Shown here: piece by piece, positions 41,693 through 51,752 of the stretch
How the letters are laid out: every line of letters starts with the position of its first letter
How positions within the stretch are numbered: the first letter of the stretch is position 1
NCBI GenBank assembly: GCA_019244185.1
Contig: JAFATB010000019.1
Coordinates: forward strand, 248,001 to 312,000
Source of the DNA: Acidobacteriota bacterium
Lineage (GTDB): Bacteria; Acidobacteriota; Thermoanaerobaculia; Gp7-AA8
Direction: 5' to 3'
DNA length: 64,000 nucleotides
Notes under the pieces: generated by a model
Seen by the model: only the letters and a program-made list of their open reading frames with translations
Told to the model about the DNA's origin: nothing
Databases searched by the model: none
Position numbers and translations under genes: made by a program

Positions 41693-42745
41693 ATGAGCAG
41701 CGGCCTCGACATCGTCGCCATCGGCGGCGGCACCGGACTCTCGACGCTGCTGCGCGGTCTCAAAACCTACGTCGCCGCCGACGGCGGCTGGACGATCAAC
41801 CACCTCGGCGCGATCGTCACGGTCACCGACGAAGGCGGCAGCTCCGGCGTGCTGCGCAAGGAGTTCGGCGTGCTGCCGCCGGGCGACATCCGCAACTGCA
41901 TCGTCGCGCTCGCCGAAGAAGAACAGCTTCTCTCGCGGCTGTTCGCGTACCGGTTCGACACCGACTCCGCGCTCAAAGGCCACTCCCTCGGCAACCTGCT
42001 GCTGATGGCCATGACCGACATCACCGGCAGCTTCGACGAGGCCATTCTCGCCGCGGCGGAAGTCCTCGCCATCCGCGGCTCGATCTATCCGTCGACGCTC
42101 GACGACGTGCGCCTCCGCGCGACGCTCGAAGACGGCGCGGAGCTCGTCGGCGAAGTCGCGATCAGCGGCTCGGTCATCGGCGAGGCGCCGCGCACGACCA
42201 GCCGCCACGCGCGCATCACGCACCTCGCCATCGAGCCGCCCGACGCGCAGCCGACGGCGCGCGCGATGGAAGCGCTCGAAGCCGCGGACCTCATCATCAT
42301 CGGCCCCGGCTCGCTCTACACCTCCGTGCTGCCGAACCTCGTCATCGAGCCGCTGGCGAACGCGCTGCGTGCCGCGCGCGCGCTGCGCGTCTACATCTGC
42401 AACGTGATGACGCAGCCGAACGAGACCGACGGCTACACCGCGTCCGACCACCTGCGCGCGATCGTCGAGCACGCGGGGCTCGTCGTCGACGTGATGGTGA
42501 TGAACGGCCGGCGTCCGTCGGAATCGATCCTCGACGCGTACGCGGCGATGAATCAGGTGCCGGTCGAATGCGACGTCGACGCGGTGCGCGAGCTCGGCGT
42601 CACGCCGTTCTTCGGCGACATCATCGCGGAAGAAAACTACGTGCGTCACGAGCCCGCGGCGCTGGCGCAGACGATCTTCCGGCTGTACGAGACCTACGGC
42701 CGTTCCGTGGAGCGGATGCGGCGCGCGAGTCCTCCGACCGTCTGA
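41693..42745 (+). CDS. yvcK: YvcK/CofD-like protein (gluconeogenesis factor family)
   Basis: 350 residues from the ATG at 41693. N-terminal DIVAIGGGTGLSTLLRGLK, VTVTDEGGSSGVLRKEFG, LPPGDIRNCIVAL, KGHSLGNLLLMAM and later IIIGPGSLYTSVLPNLV are the hallmarks of YvcK/CofD. In Bacillus YvcK binds UDP-GlcNAc and is needed for growth on gluconeogenic carbon and for cell shape. It is close to glmU (44271), which makes UDP-GlcNAc. Its 3' end overlaps the convergent membrane gene by 125 bases. Confidence 0.92.
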   Translation: MSSGLDIVAIGGGTGLSTLLRGLKTYVAADGGWTINHLGAIVTVTDEGGSSGVLRKEFGVLPPGDIRNCIVALAEEEQLLSRLFAYRFDTDSALKGHSLGNLLLMAMTDITGSFDEAILAAAEVLAIRGSIYPSTLDDVRLRATLEDGAELVGEVAISGSVIGEAPRTTSRHARITHLAIEPPDAQPTARAMEALEAADLIIIGPGSLYTSVLPNLVIEPLANALRAARALRVYICNVMTQPNETDGYTASDHLRAIVEHAGLVVDVMVMNGRRPSESILDAYAAMNQVPVECDVDAVRELGVTPFFGDIIAEENYVRHEPAALAQTIFRLYETYGRSVERMRRASPPTV

Positions 42746-43631
42746 AGCGCGTCAGCAGCGCGGTCAGCCCGATCGACATCACCGCCGCCGCGATGACCAG
42801 CCACAGCTCGAACTTCTGCTCGTGTCGCATCACCTCGAGCAGCGCGCGCACATCGCTCGAGTAGACCTTCACGGTGAACGTCAGCAGAAACGCGAGCGCA
42901 AACGTGAACGGAATGAAGCTCGCGCGTTCCTCGTCGCGCGGCACCGGTTGCGTCCAGAACAGCCGCGCGACGATGTACAGCGCCACGCACGACGCCGCGG
43001 CGATCGTGGCGAACGCCCGCGGCACGTCGAGCCGGTGCATGACGCCGAGGAGATCGACCAGCGCGAGCACGAGACTCACGCACGCCGCGAGCGCCGCGAG
43101 CACGCGCCGCCGCGTCTCCTGCTCCACGACAGAGAGCGTCGCATAGACGAGCAGCACGACGGCGGCGCCGAACGCCGCGATCACGATCGACGCCGGATGC
43201 CCGATGAACGCGAGGACCTCGCGCGGCGTGACGGCGCGCAACGCGACCGTCAGCGACGCCGCGATCATCAGCCAGGCACCGTACGCGCGGCGCCGCTCCG
43301 ACCACACGCCTTCCCAGAAGAACGCGCCCGAACACTGCACGACGAGCAGCAGAAACATCCCCGTTTCGAGCAGGCCGAGGAAACGGTGCCGCGTCGGCAC
43401 GAGCAGCAGCTCGCAAACCGCGGCCGCGGGCAACAGATGCGAGAGCATTCTGCCGACCAGCGGCCCACCACCCACGAGCGTCACGCCGGCGTAGTCGATC
43501 GCGATCAGGACCATCAGCAGCGCATACAGGCAGGCGTGCACGATGGTCGCGATCACGGAGAGCCTGCTCAGCTCGAGCAGCGCGATCACCGCGAGTGCAA
43601 AGAGGAGGTCGCGCAGCGTCGTGATCGTCAT
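42621..43631 (-). CDS. Polytopic membrane protein of unknown function
   Basis: 336 residues with about eight hydrophobic segments (LLFALAVIALLELSRL; TIVHACLYALLMVLIAIDY; IVIAAFGAAVVLLVYATLSV; WLVIAAAVMSIGLTALL). The last 45 residues are Arg/Ser-rich and overlap the convergent yvcK gene, so the natural stop may be this one or the tail may be a run-on. ATG overlaps the stop of the preceding gene (ATGA). No family recognised. Confidence 0.7.
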   Translation of the reverse strand: MTITTLRDLLFALAVIALLELSRLSVIATIVHACLYALLMVLIAIDYAGVTLVGGGPLVGRMLSHLLPAAAVCELLLVPTRHRFLGLLETGMFLLLVVQCSGAFFWEGVWSERRRAYGAWLMIAASLTVALRAVTPREVLAFIGHPASIVIAAFGAAVVLLVYATLSVVEQETRRRVLAALAACVSLVLALVDLLGVMHRLDVPRAFATIAAASCVALYIVARLFWTQPVPRDEERASFIPFTFALAFLLTFTVKVYSSDVRALLEVMRHEQKFELWLVIAAAVMSIGLTALLTRFRRSEDSRAASAPRNGRRSRTAGRSSAPAPRARDARSFLPR

Positions 43632-44215
43632 TGCCCGTTCTTCCCGAGGAGTTGCCCGACGATCCGTGCGCTGAGGATCTGCTCCTCCGTTTTCGGCGGC
43701 ACGGACTGTCCCACGAGATAACGCGCGGCGACGCGGCGGAGCTCCTGATCCTCACGATCGTTCGCGGCCACGGCCGTGGCCAGGTCGACCAGCTCGCGCC
43801 CCTTCACGCGGTCGAACGCGTCGTAGACGTACGCGGGATAGTGGCCGGTGCGGTCGCGGCGCCGGTGCGCGACGAAGTCGACGAAGTCGTCCGTGTGCAT
43901 GGCGAAGATGTCCGCCTGCACGTTGCGGCCGCGGTAGTCCGCCGCATGCGCGACGTACGTCTGCCAGAACGCCTTGTCGAACGCGACGCGCATGTCGCTG
44001 GTGAGCTTGCGGTCGTCGATGTGATCTTCCGCGTAGCGGCGCACCTCGGCGTTGCGCGAATGCACGTACACGCTCGCGAGCGCGTCATGTCCGGCGACGT
44101 CCTTCGGCACGAGGCTCCGCCAGCCGAGGCCGAGCGAGAGGAGCATCGACGCCATCAGCAGAAACAGCGTGAAGGCGACGCGGAGCAGGGCCAGAAGACG
44201 GCGCAGGCGATCCAT
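43628..44215 (-). CDS. Membrane-anchored protein of unknown function
   Basis: 195 residues from the ATG at 44215. One N-terminal transmembrane helix (LLRVAFTLFLLMASMLLSLG) then a soluble, charged helical domain (SVYVHSRNAEVRRYAEDHID; YVYDAFDRVKGRELVDLATA). Divergent from glmU with a 55-base gap. Translationally coupled to the polytopic protein downstream. Function unknown. Confidence 0.7.
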   Translation of the reverse strand: MDRLRRLLALLRVAFTLFLLMASMLLSLGLGWRSLVPKDVAGHDALASVYVHSRNAEVRRYAEDHIDDRKLTSDMRVAFDKAFWQTYVAHAADYRGRNVQADIFAMHTDDFVDFVAHRRRDRTGHYPAYVYDAFDRVKGRELVDLATAVAANDREDQELRRVAARYLVGQSVPPKTEEQILSARIVGQLLGKNGQ

Positions 44216-44270
44216 TTTTAAGGAAGTATACCTGAGACGTTGCGCGTGTCCGGCATATGCTTCCCGCCGC

Positions 44271-45659
44271 ATGAACGAGAACCTCGAAGTGATCATCCTC
44301 GCCGCGGGCCTCGGCACGCGCATGAAGTCGAAGACGATCAAGATCCTTCACCGCGCCGCCGGCCGCCCGATCGTCGACTACGTCCTCGATCTCGCCGCCG
44401 AGCTGACGCAGCGGCGGCCGGTCATGGTCGTCGGCCATCAGCGCGACGCCGTGCAGCAGTCGGTCGGCGACCGCGCGCGCTACGCCGTCCAGGAAGAGCA
44501 GCTCGGCACCGGACACGCGGTGCTGCAGGCCGCCGCGCTCGTCGAAGCGGACGGCATCGACGGCAAGCGCATCCTCGTGCTCTCGGGCGACGTGCCGCTC
44601 ACGCGCGCGGAGACGCTGCGCCGATTACTCGATGAACATGCGCGCGCCGGCAACGCGCTCACGCTGCTGACGATGAAGCCGGACGATCCGGCGATGTACG
44701 GCCGCATCGTGCGCGACGACGCCGGCGCCGTGCAGCGCATCGTCGAGGCGAAGGACGCGTCCGATGACGAGAAGCGCATCGGCGAGGTGAACGCCGGCAT
44801 CTACGTCTTCGACGGTGAGCATCTCTTCGACAACCTGCGCAATCTGAAAACCGACAACGCGCAGAAGGAGTACTACCTCACCGATCTGCTGCAGGTGCTG
44901 CGCGAGCGCGGACATCGCGTGGGCGCCGTCGTCGCCGAGCCGATCGAAGCCCTCGGCGTGAACTCGCGCTCCGAGCTCGCGCAGGTCGAGTCCGAGATCC
45001 AGCGCCGCGTCATCGCGAAGCTCATGTCCGACGGCGTCACGTTCCGCAATCCCGCAACCGTCGTCATCGACTCGACCGTGCGCATCGGCGCCGACACCGT
45101 CGTCTATCCGTTCGTCACGCTCGAAGGAACGACGACGATCGGCGAAGGCTGCGTCATCGATCCCGGCGTGCATCTCATGAACGTGCGCGTCGGCGACAAC
45201 GTGCATCTCAAGACCGGCACCGTCGCCGACGACGCGGTGATCGAGGACGACGCGAACGTCGGTCCGTACGCGCATCTCCGCCCCGGCTCGCACCTCGGCA
45301 AACACGTGAAGGTCGGGAACTTCGTCGAGACGAAGAAGGCGGTGTTCGGCGACGGCGCGAAGGCGTCGCATCTGTCGTACATCGGCGACGCGGAGGTCGG
45401 CGCGGACGTGAACATCGGCGCGGGCACGATCACCTGCAACTACGACGGCGTGCACAAGCACAAGACGATCATCGAAGACGGCGCGTTCATCGGCTCGGAC
45501 ACGCAGCTCGTCGCGCCGGTGCGAGTCGGCCGCGGCGCGTACGTCGGCGCGGGCTCGACGATCACGAAGGACGTGCCGGCCGAATCGCTCGCGCTGAGCC
45601 GCACGCCGCAGCGCATCGTCGACGGCTGGGCGCGCCGCAAGCAGAAGAAGAGCGAGTGA
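44271..45659 (+). CDS. glmU: Bifunctional UDP-N-acetylglucosamine pyrophosphorylase / glucosamine-1-phosphate N-acetyltransferase
   Basis: 462 residues, the usual length. Uridyltransferase domain: EVIILAAGLGTRMKSK, EEQLGTGHAVLQAA, LVLSGDVPLTRAETL, IVEAKDASDDEKRI and EVNAGIYVFD. C-terminal left-handed beta-helix acetyltransferase: HLRPGSHLGKHVKVGNFVET, AKASHLSYIGDAEVG and NIGAGTITCNYDG. It makes UDP-GlcNAc for peptidoglycan and LPS. Neighbouring yvcK is also tied to this metabolite. Confidence 0.96.
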   Translation: MNENLEVIILAAGLGTRMKSKTIKILHRAAGRPIVDYVLDLAAELTQRRPVMVVGHQRDAVQQSVGDRARYAVQEEQLGTGHAVLQAAALVEADGIDGKRILVLSGDVPLTRAETLRRLLDEHARAGNALTLLTMKPDDPAMYGRIVRDDAGAVQRIVEAKDASDDEKRIGEVNAGIYVFDGEHLFDNLRNLKTDNAQKEYYLTDLLQVLRERGHRVGAVVAEPIEALGVNSRSELAQVESEIQRRVIAKLMSDGVTFRNPATVVIDSTVRIGADTVVYPFVTLEGTTTIGEGCVIDPGVHLMNVRVGDNVHLKTGTVADDAVIEDDANVGPYAHLRPGSHLGKHVKVGNFVETKKAVFGDGAKASHLSYIGDAEVGADVNIGAGTITCNYDGVHKHKTIIEDGAFIGSDTQLVAPVRVGRGAYVGAGSTITKDVPAESLALSRTPQRIVDGWARRKQKKSE

Positions 45660-45665
45660 CGCGCG

Positions 45666-46979
45666 TCAGCGCCGCTGCAGGTCGACGCGCATGCGGCCGA
45701 AGTCGATCACGACGTTGAAGTTCTGGAGGAAGTTCTCGCCGAGAATTCCGACGTCTTCTTCCTTCACGTCGTTCTCGTACATCGGCAGCGTCTTGAACGT
45801 CCCCGCCCAGCGGTCGATGCCGACTTCCACGTTCTCGACTTTGCCGCCGTGCTTCATCGCGCCGCCCAGTCCCTGCAGAGTCGCGCTGTGGGCGCCGGAG
45901 CCGAACATCTGGATCGGCAGGGTCGCGAGCCGCGCCTGATTGAGGAACGTGATCTCCGAGCCGGTGTCGAGCACGAAGAGGAACCAGCCCTTGCGATTCA
46001 CCGCGCCGCGCACGTGCGGCCGGAAGTTTTCGATGAAGAGGTTCTGATCGCGGTCGGCAACGTGATCTTTCGCCGTGAGGCGCGTGAAGCGCGCGTGTTT
46101 GCGGTCGAACCGCAGCTCGAGCCGGAACTCCTTGAGCAGGTTCGAGCCGAGGAGGAAGTCGATGTTGAGCTGCGTTCCTTCTTTCTTGTTGACGAGGAAC
46201 TTCATCTTGTCGTCCGGCATGATCGCGACCGGAACGTTCTCGATCACGATGGCGCCGAGCTCGAGTCGTTGCAGCAGCGCGAACTGCACCTGAATCGGCT
46301 CGCCGAGCAGGCCGAAGAACGTTCCCTCGCTCGGCGAGATCGCCTGCAGTCCGAGCTCGTTCGCGACGCGCCGCGAGACGATCGACAGCACGGCGCCGGA
46401 GTCGATCACCGCTTCGATCTGATGCGTGCCGTTCGCGCGCACGTTGATGCGCGGCACGACCGGATGCTCGAACTTGAACGGGATGTCGTCGCTCGGCGCG
46501 CCGCTGAAGCGGTACGCCTGCACGTTGGACATGGCGCGCAGAAAGTCGGTGTGCCACTGGCGCACGTTGACGCCGTGGTCGACGGCGATCTCCGCCCACT
46601 CGAGGCTGGCGTCGTAGTTGTTCTGCAGGTACTCGAGCTGCGCGAGGTCCCACGCCACCTGCGCGTGCGTCGCTCGGAACGGCTTGAGATCGAGCGCGTC
46701 GCGCAGGATCTTGCGGGCGTCGTCGTAGCGTCCCGCCGCGAGATACGCCTCGCCGAGCGACGCGAGGTCGACCGGATTCGGATGCTCGCGCTTCGTGATC
46801 GTGTCCGTGAGATCGATCGCGCGCAGGTAGTCGGCCTTGCGCAGCATCGACTGGATGTCGGAGCCGCGCTCGATGTTCGACGGCAACAGATTCAGCGGAC
46901 CGACGGTGACGTCGTTGTAGAGCGAGCAGCCCGCGAGGGCGAGCAGTAGCAGCGGCGCGAGGATGGATTTCCGGCGCAT
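45666..46979 (-). CDS. Lipoprotein with TPR-like helices and two retropepsin-like aspartyl protease domains
   Basis: 437 residues from the ATG at 46979. Lipobox LLLLALAGC near residue 18. Residues about 45-150 are TPR-like (DLASLGEAYLAAGRYDDARK; AQLEYLQNNYDASLEWAEIA). Residues about 175-285 form a first retropepsin-like domain (IEAVIDSGAVLSIVSRRVAN) and about 315-430 a second (FLFVLDTGSEITFLNQARL), each with a single catalytic Asp in D-S/T-G. Two half-sites in one chain could build a single active site. Convergent with glmU, 6 bases apart. Confidence 0.82.
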   Translation of the reverse strand: MRRKSILAPLLLLALAGCSLYNDVTVGPLNLLPSNIERGSDIQSMLRKADYLRAIDLTDTITKREHPNPVDLASLGEAYLAAGRYDDARKILRDALDLKPFRATHAQVAWDLAQLEYLQNNYDASLEWAEIAVDHGVNVRQWHTDFLRAMSNVQAYRFSGAPSDDIPFKFEHPVVPRINVRANGTHQIEAVIDSGAVLSIVSRRVANELGLQAISPSEGTFFGLLGEPIQVQFALLQRLELGAIVIENVPVAIMPDDKMKFLVNKKEGTQLNIDFLLGSNLLKEFRLELRFDRKHARFTRLTAKDHVADRDQNLFIENFRPHVRGAVNRKGWFLFVLDTGSEITFLNQARLATLPIQMFGSGAHSATLQGLGGAMKHGGKVENVEVGIDRWAGTFKTLPMYENDVKEEDVGILGENFLQNFNVVIDFGRMRVDLQRR

Positions 46980-47026
46980 TCGCCCCGATTGTACGGGGAT
47001 CGCGGAGCTCGGTTGTGACGGACCGC

Positions 47027-50000
47027 TTACGCTCTGACGAGAATTCCGAGCTCGCGGATCTGATACGCGAGCGCCTGCCGCGACATCTTGAGGAGCGACG
47101 CGGCGCGGTTCTGATTGCCGCGCGCCTCGAGGAGCGAGCGCTCGATGAGATCGCGCTTGAAGCGCGCCACCGCGTCCTGATACGAGCCGGCGGCGACGCG
47201 CGCGGGGGCGACGTTGCGCAGCCGCTCGGGCAGATGCTCGACGTCGATCTGCTTCGCGTCGCCGGCCATCGCGTGCGCGGCGCGGATCGCGTTCTGCAGC
47301 TCGCGCACGTTGCCCGGCCACGCGTACGCGGTGAAGATCGCCTCGACGTCGGGCGCGAGCAACGCCGGTCCGCCGCGGTGCTTCTCGCGCTCGGATGCGA
47401 GGAAATGCGCCGCGAGCAGCAGCACGTCCGTGCCGCGCTCGCGCAGTGGCGGAAGCGCGAGCTCGACGCCGCGGATGCGGTAGTAGAGATCGTCGCGGAA
47501 GCGTCCTTCTTCGACCGCCGCTTCGAGTTTGCGATTCGTCGCGCTGACGATGCGCACGTCGGCGGAGCGGTTCACGGTGTCGCCGACGCGGCGAAACTCG
47601 CCTTCCTGCAGAAAGCGCAGCAGCTTCGCCTGCGCCGCCAGCGGCAGCTCGCCGATCTCGTCGAGGAAGAGCGTGCCGCCATCGGTCGTCTCGATGAGCC
47701 CCGCGCGATCGCGATCGGCGCCGGTGAATGCGCCGCGCACGTGGCCGAAGAGCTCACTCTCGATGAGGTTCTCGGGAAGCGCGGCGCAGTTGACCGCTGT
47801 GAACGTCTTCGTGCGGCGCGTCGAGTTGCGGTGGATCGCGCGCGCGGCGAGCTCCTTCCCGGTGCCGGACTCGCCGAGGATGCAGACCGGGACGTCGCGG
47901 CGCGCGACGCGCGCGATGAGCGCGTAAATGTCGCGCATCAGCGGCGACTGCCCGACGATGCCGTCGACCATGTCCGCACGCGCGGGCTTCGCCGCTGCTT
48001 CCTCCTGTTCGAGCACCCGGCGCAGGCGCTGGTTGTCGGCACGCGTGCGAAAGAGCGCGGCCACGGCGTCGCGGCCGTCGGTGCTCCAGCGCGCGCAGCC
48101 GTCGAGGAAGAGCAGCTCGCGCTCGCTACAGGCGATCCAGTCGTTCGCCCCCGACGCGAGGATCGCGTCGAACGTCGCGGCATCGAACGTCTGCGAGCCG
48201 ATGGCGTTCCACTGCCCGAGGCGGTTGCGCGTGGCGAAACACCATGCGAGATCGAAGTCGTGCGGCGCGAACGGGAACTCGCGCGTGGCCGCGAGGCGCA
48301 GAATGCGCAGCTCGGACTCGACCGGCGCGGGCGCGGCGTCGAAGACGAGCGCGTATTCGGCGGCGAGCGCGCGTGCGGCCGCGTCGTCGCGCGTGGCGAC
48401 GGCGAGGCGGAAACGCTGCAAGGCGCCGGGAACGCCGTCGCTCGTCGACGTCGCGTCATGGCGCTGGATCCGTTCGTGGCGGCGCGTGAGCTCCGCGTTG
48501 CCGGACCGGCCGTTGGACCGTAACGTCGAGCGCGCGCCTTCCATCCAATCGAGCTCGTCGAGGATCAGTGCGGCGGCTTCGCGAATCTGGTCGTGCGCGT
48601 CGCGCGCGGCGTACACCGCTTCGGCGGCGCGGCGCGCGTCGGCGAAGCGGCCGCGCGAGAAGTCGAGATGCGCGGTGAGCAGGTCGATCTCGCCGAGCCG
48701 GATCGCGTCGTTCGTGCCGGCGTAGTAGCGGCGGAGGCGCGCGATGCGCTGCGACGCGTGCGCCCACTGCCCTTCGTCCGCCGCGAGATACGCGAGCGTG
48801 AAGAGGATGCCGCCGGCAGCGCGGTCGCCCTGCGTCTCCTCGACTTCCTGCAGCGCCTCGACGGCGATCGCGCGCGCGAGGTCCCACGAGCCGGCGGAGA
48901 ACGCCGCGAAGACGCGGTCGAGCGACGCGTCGACGCGCTCGGTCATCGTGCGCGCACGAGCGTGCGACTCCCGCGCGCTCCGCGCCGCGCGGTCGTAGTC
49001 GCCGCGTTCGAGCGCGCGATACGTGTCGAGACGCGCGGCGAGGTAATACGTCTCCGGAAGCACGACGTCGACGCCGTGCAGCGCGCGTTCGTAGTCAAGC
49101 CGCGTGCGTTCTTCGTCGTTCGCGGGCTGCAACGCGTCGAGCAGGCGTTGCGCGTCGGATTCGCGATTCGTGAGGCGCAGCAGCTCGGCGCGGAGGAGCT
49201 CCGCGTCGAATGAGCGAGCCTCGATTCGTTCGAGACGCGCCAGCGCCGTCGCGTAGTCGCCGGTGTGACGCTCCGCGCGCGCGAGGACAAAGTCGGCCTC
49301 GCCCGGCGCGACGTCTCGCGCGTCGCGATAACGCCCGCAGTCGACGAGCGCGTGCGCGTAACGCGTCGCGAGCTCCGGCGTGAGGATCGCGCGCGGCACG
49401 CGCCGCAGCGCCTGCACGGTCTCGTTCGCGTCGCTCCACGCGGTCCGCTCCAGCGCCTCGGTTGCCCGCGCCGGCTCGCCCGCGTCGAGCCAGAGCAGCG
49501 CCGCGCGGACGCCGTCCGCGTGCGACGCCGCGACGCGGCAGATCGCGGGGCGCGACGCGGTCGCAATGCGGCGCGCGGCTTCCTCGCGCGCGGCGTCGCT
49601 CACAAAGACGAACGTCTCGCCGTCGAGCGACGTCACGCCGTCGACGACCAGCTCTTCGAGCGCGCCGCGGAAGAGAAAGTCGCCGAGAAAATCCGACGCG
49701 AGCTTGCGCGGAATGCGCGTGCCGAGGAGCGCGAGCGCGCCGATGAAGGACCGCGCGGGCTCGGCGAGCGCGGGCAGCGACGTCGCCGGCGGCGGCACGT
49801 CGCCGTGCGCGAGATAGGCGGCGAACGCGCCCGAGTCGACGAAGGCTTCGAGCGCGCCAGGATCGAGCGAGGCGCGCAACTGCGCGGCGCTCGCGAGCCG
49901 CGGCGCGACGATGAACGGTTGCGCATCCGGCAGACGGTTCTCGTCCGACGGCAAGAGCCAGGTGCCGTGACGCGCGTGCGCGAGCAGCTCCACGACTTCC

Positions 50001-50803
50001 GCCGACGCCGCGTCGAACGCCTCGCGCTCCGCGACGACGAAGAGATGCCGCGCGTGCGCCGTCTTGGCGAGCACGCGCTCCGCCGCCGCCGCGGGATCGA
50101 GCGTGCGATCGCTCACGAGCGCGCCGAACGCGGAGTAGCGTTCAAGCGGCGACGCGCCGCGCAATACGACGACGCGCAGCGAGCCGTCGAGCTCCGCGAA
50201 ACGCTCAACCGCCGCGATGCACGCGTCATCGCTGTAGCCGAAGCGGCCTCCGTCCGACGCGAGCATGCGCAGTCCTTCCGGACCGGGCGCCGCGATGGCA
50301 CCGCACGCCGCGCGGCGCGCCCAGCGCAAGTCCGCCGCGACGTCGCCCGTGAGCCGCGCGAACGCTTCCGTGTAGATCGCGTCCGCGCGCGCCCACGACT
50401 GCTGCAGGATGTCGAGCTCCGCGCCGACGAGCTCCGCGAACTGCTGCGCGAGCGTGAGCGCGGGCGGCGCGGACGAGACGTCGCACGCGCGCGCCGCGAC
50501 GCGCACGAGGCGCACGTCCGAGCCGCGCTTCTGCACCACCGCCCACTCCGCCGGATCGAGCTCGCCGTCCGCGATGCCCGCGAACTGCAGCAGCGCCGCG
50601 TGCGCCGCGAACTGCGCGAGCAGCGACAGGCGGTCGCGCGGACCCGTTTCGCGCAGCTCCGCGAGCGGCGTCGCGGCGAGCGACTCGCCGAACGGCAGCG
50701 ACGCGTGGCGCAGCGTCGCCAGCAGCGCGCGATCCCAGCGGAACGCGTCCGCGCAGATCCGCACCGCGTCGCGCCCGCGACGGGTAGGAACCCTCATGCT
50801 CAT
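47027..50803 (-). CDS. Very large sigma-54-dependent transcriptional activator
   Basis: About 1,258 residues; the ATG at 50803 is chosen because a promoter-like element covers the longer in-frame start at 50845 (ATG at 50797 is the alternative). The first 880 residues are helical repeats of TPR type with Ala/Arg-rich repeats ([40 protein letters not shown]). The last 380 residues are the AAA+ domain: [15 protein letters not shown] (Walker A), [19 protein letters not shown] (GAFTGA loop), [13 protein letters not shown] (Walker B), then a Fis-type HTH ([20 protein letters not shown]). There is no receiver domain. It must activate sigma-54 promoters in response to a signal sensed by the repeat region. 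Confidence 0.88.
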   Translation of the reverse strand: MSMRVPTRRGRDAVRICADAFRWDRALLATLRHASLPFGESLAATPLAELRETGPRDRLSLLAQFAAHAALLQFAGIADGELDPAEWAVVQKRGSDVRLVRVAARACDVSSAPPALTLAQQFAELVGAELDILQQSWARADAIYTEAFARLTGDVAADLRWARRAACGAIAAPGPEGLRMLASDGGRFGYSDDACIAAVERFAELDGSLRVVVLRGASPLERYSAFGALVSDRTLDPAAAAERVLAKTAHARHLFVVAEREAFDAASAEVVELLAHARHGTWLLPSDENRLPDAQPFIVAPRLASAAQLRASLDPGALEAFVDSGAFAAYLAHGDVPPPATSLPALAEPARSFIGALALLGTRIPRKLASDFLGDFLFRGALEELVVDGVTSLDGETFVFVSDAAREEAARRIATASRPAICRVAASHADGVRAALLWLDAGEPARATEALERTAWSDANETVQALRRVPRAILTPELATRYAHALVDCGRYRDARDVAPGEADFVLARAERHTGDYATALARLERIEARSFDAELLRAELLRLTNRESDAQRLLDALQPANDEERTRLDYERALHGVDVVLPETYYLAARLDTYRALERGDYDRAARSARESHARARTMTERVDASLDRVFAAFSAGSWDLARAIAVEALQEVEETQGDRAAGGILFTLAYLAADEGQWAHASQRIARLRRYYAGTNDAIRLGEIDLLTAHLDFSRGRFADARRAAEAVYAARDAHDQIREAAALILDELDWMEGARSTLRSNGRSGNAELTRRHERIQRHDATSTSDGVPGALQRFRLAVATRDDAAARALAAEYALVFDAAPAPVESELRILRLAATREFPFAPHDFDLAWCFATRNRLGQWNAIGSQTFDAATFDAILASGANDWIACSERELLFLDGCARWSTDGRDAVAALFRTRADNQRLRRVLEQEEAAAKPARADMVDGIVGQSPLMRDIYALIARVARRDVPVCILGESGTGKELAARAIHRNSTRRTKTFTAVNCAALPENLIESELFGHVRGAFTGADRDRAGLIETTDGGTLFLDEIGELPLAAQAKLLRFLQEGEFRRVGDTVNRSADVRIVSATNRKLEAAVEEGRFRDDLYYRIRGVELALPPLRERGTDVLLLAAHFLASEREKHRGGPALLAPDVEAIFTAYAWPGNVRELQNAIRAAHAMAGDAKQIDVEHLPERLRNVAPARVAAGSYQDAVARFKRDLIERSLLEARGNQNRAASLLKMSRQALAYQIRELGILVRA

Positions 50804-50817
50804 TGGATGTGCGCAGG

Positions 50818-50845
50818 ATAGTAACTTAAACGCGTCTTTATGCAA
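50818..50845 (-). promoter_or_regulatory. Candidate promoter of the sigma-54 activator gene
   Basis: On the minus strand TTGCAT (50845-50840) and TACTAT (50823-50818) are separated by 16 nt, close to a sigma-70 promoter. The transcript would start about 8-15 nt before the preferred ATG. Confidence 0.4.
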
Positions 50846-50860
50846 ATCGCGCTACAAAGC

Positions 50861-50899
50861 TGAATGAAGAATGCAGAACGCAGAATGAAGAATTGAGAA
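50861..50899 (-). repeat. Heptad-periodic dispersed repeat, copy 2
   Basis: 39 nt identical to 22121-22159 in inverted orientation, made of 7-nt units such as GAATGAA and GAATGCA. It lies between divergent genes, just upstream of the suhB-like gene. Confidence 0.8.
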
Positions 50900-50927
50900 A
50901 GCCGCCTTCCCCTAAAATGCCGCGCCA

Positions 50928-51752
50928 ATGACCGACGTCGACATCGCCATCGCCGCCGCACGCGCCGGCGCGCGCGTCCTGCTTCACTATTGGGAACGCC
51001 TCAACAAGGACGACGCCGATCTCAAGGCGCGCAACGACTGGGTCTCCGACGCCGACCGTGAAAGCGAGCAGGCGATCGTCGCCGCCATCCGCGAGCATTG
51101 CGCCGACGACGCGTTCCTCGGCGAAGAGAGCGGCCGCAGCGCCGGCTCGTCCACGCGCACGTGGGTCATCGATCCGCTCGACGGCACGTCGAACTACCTG
51201 CAGCACTTTCCGGTGTGGTCCGTCTCCATCGCGCTGCGCCGCGAAGTCGAGACCATCGCCGGCGTGATCTACGAGCCGCTGCGCGATCTCTTCTTCACCG
51301 CCGAGCGAGGCGCGGGCGCGTTCCGCAACGGCGAGCGGATGCGCGTCTCGTCGCACGACCGCGTCGAAGCATCGTTCCTCGCGACCGGCTTCCCGTTCCG
51401 CGCGCAGGAGTACGTCGAAAGCTACGTCGCGATCTTCACCGACATCATCCGCGTCTCGAAGGGCGTGCGTCGCGCCGGCTCCGCCGCGCTCGATCTCGCG
51501 TACACCGCGGCGGGCGTCTTCGACGGCTTCTTCGAAATGCATCTCGCGCCGTGGGACGTCGCCGCGGGCGCGCTGCTCGTCACGGAAGCCGGCGGCGTGG
51601 TCACCGATTTCTCCGGCGGCCAGCGCTGGCTCGAGCGCGGCAACATCGTCGGCGCCACGCCCGGCGTGCATGCGGAGCTGCTGCGCGTGATCGCGCGGCA
51701 CACCAACGAAGACGCGCTTGATCACCGCAAAGGGTCGCGGTCGAATCTGTGA
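50928..51752 (+). CDS. suhB: Inositol monophosphatase family protein
   Basis: 274 residues. Metal-binding motifs FLGEESGRSAGSS (GEE) and WVIDPLDGTSNYLQHFPVW (DPLDGTxN), and late WDVAAGALLVTEAGGVV (WDxAAG). Usual length for SuhB-type magnesium-dependent phosphatases acting on inositol-1-phosphate or related sugar phosphates; some SuhB proteins also join ribosomal antitermination complexes. Its stop overlaps the GTG start of the glycosylase gene. Confidence 0.93.
   Translation: MTDVDIAIAAARAGARVLLHYWERLNKDDADLKARNDWVSDADRESEQAIVAAIREHCADDAFLGEESGRSAGSSTRTWVIDPLDGTSNYLQHFPVWSVSIALRREVETIAGVIYEPLRDLFFTAERGAGAFRNGERMRVSSHDRVEASFLATGFPFRAQEYVESYVAIFTDIIRVSKGVRRAGSAALDLAYTAAGVFDGFFEMHLAPWDVAAGALLVTEAGGVVTDFSGGQRWLERGNIVGATPGVHAELLRVIARHTNEDALDHRKGSRSNL

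Noticed and set aside
49265-50821. 518-codon + strand open frame
   Set aside because: Shadow of the large regulator; almost only Arg/Ala/Glu/Val.
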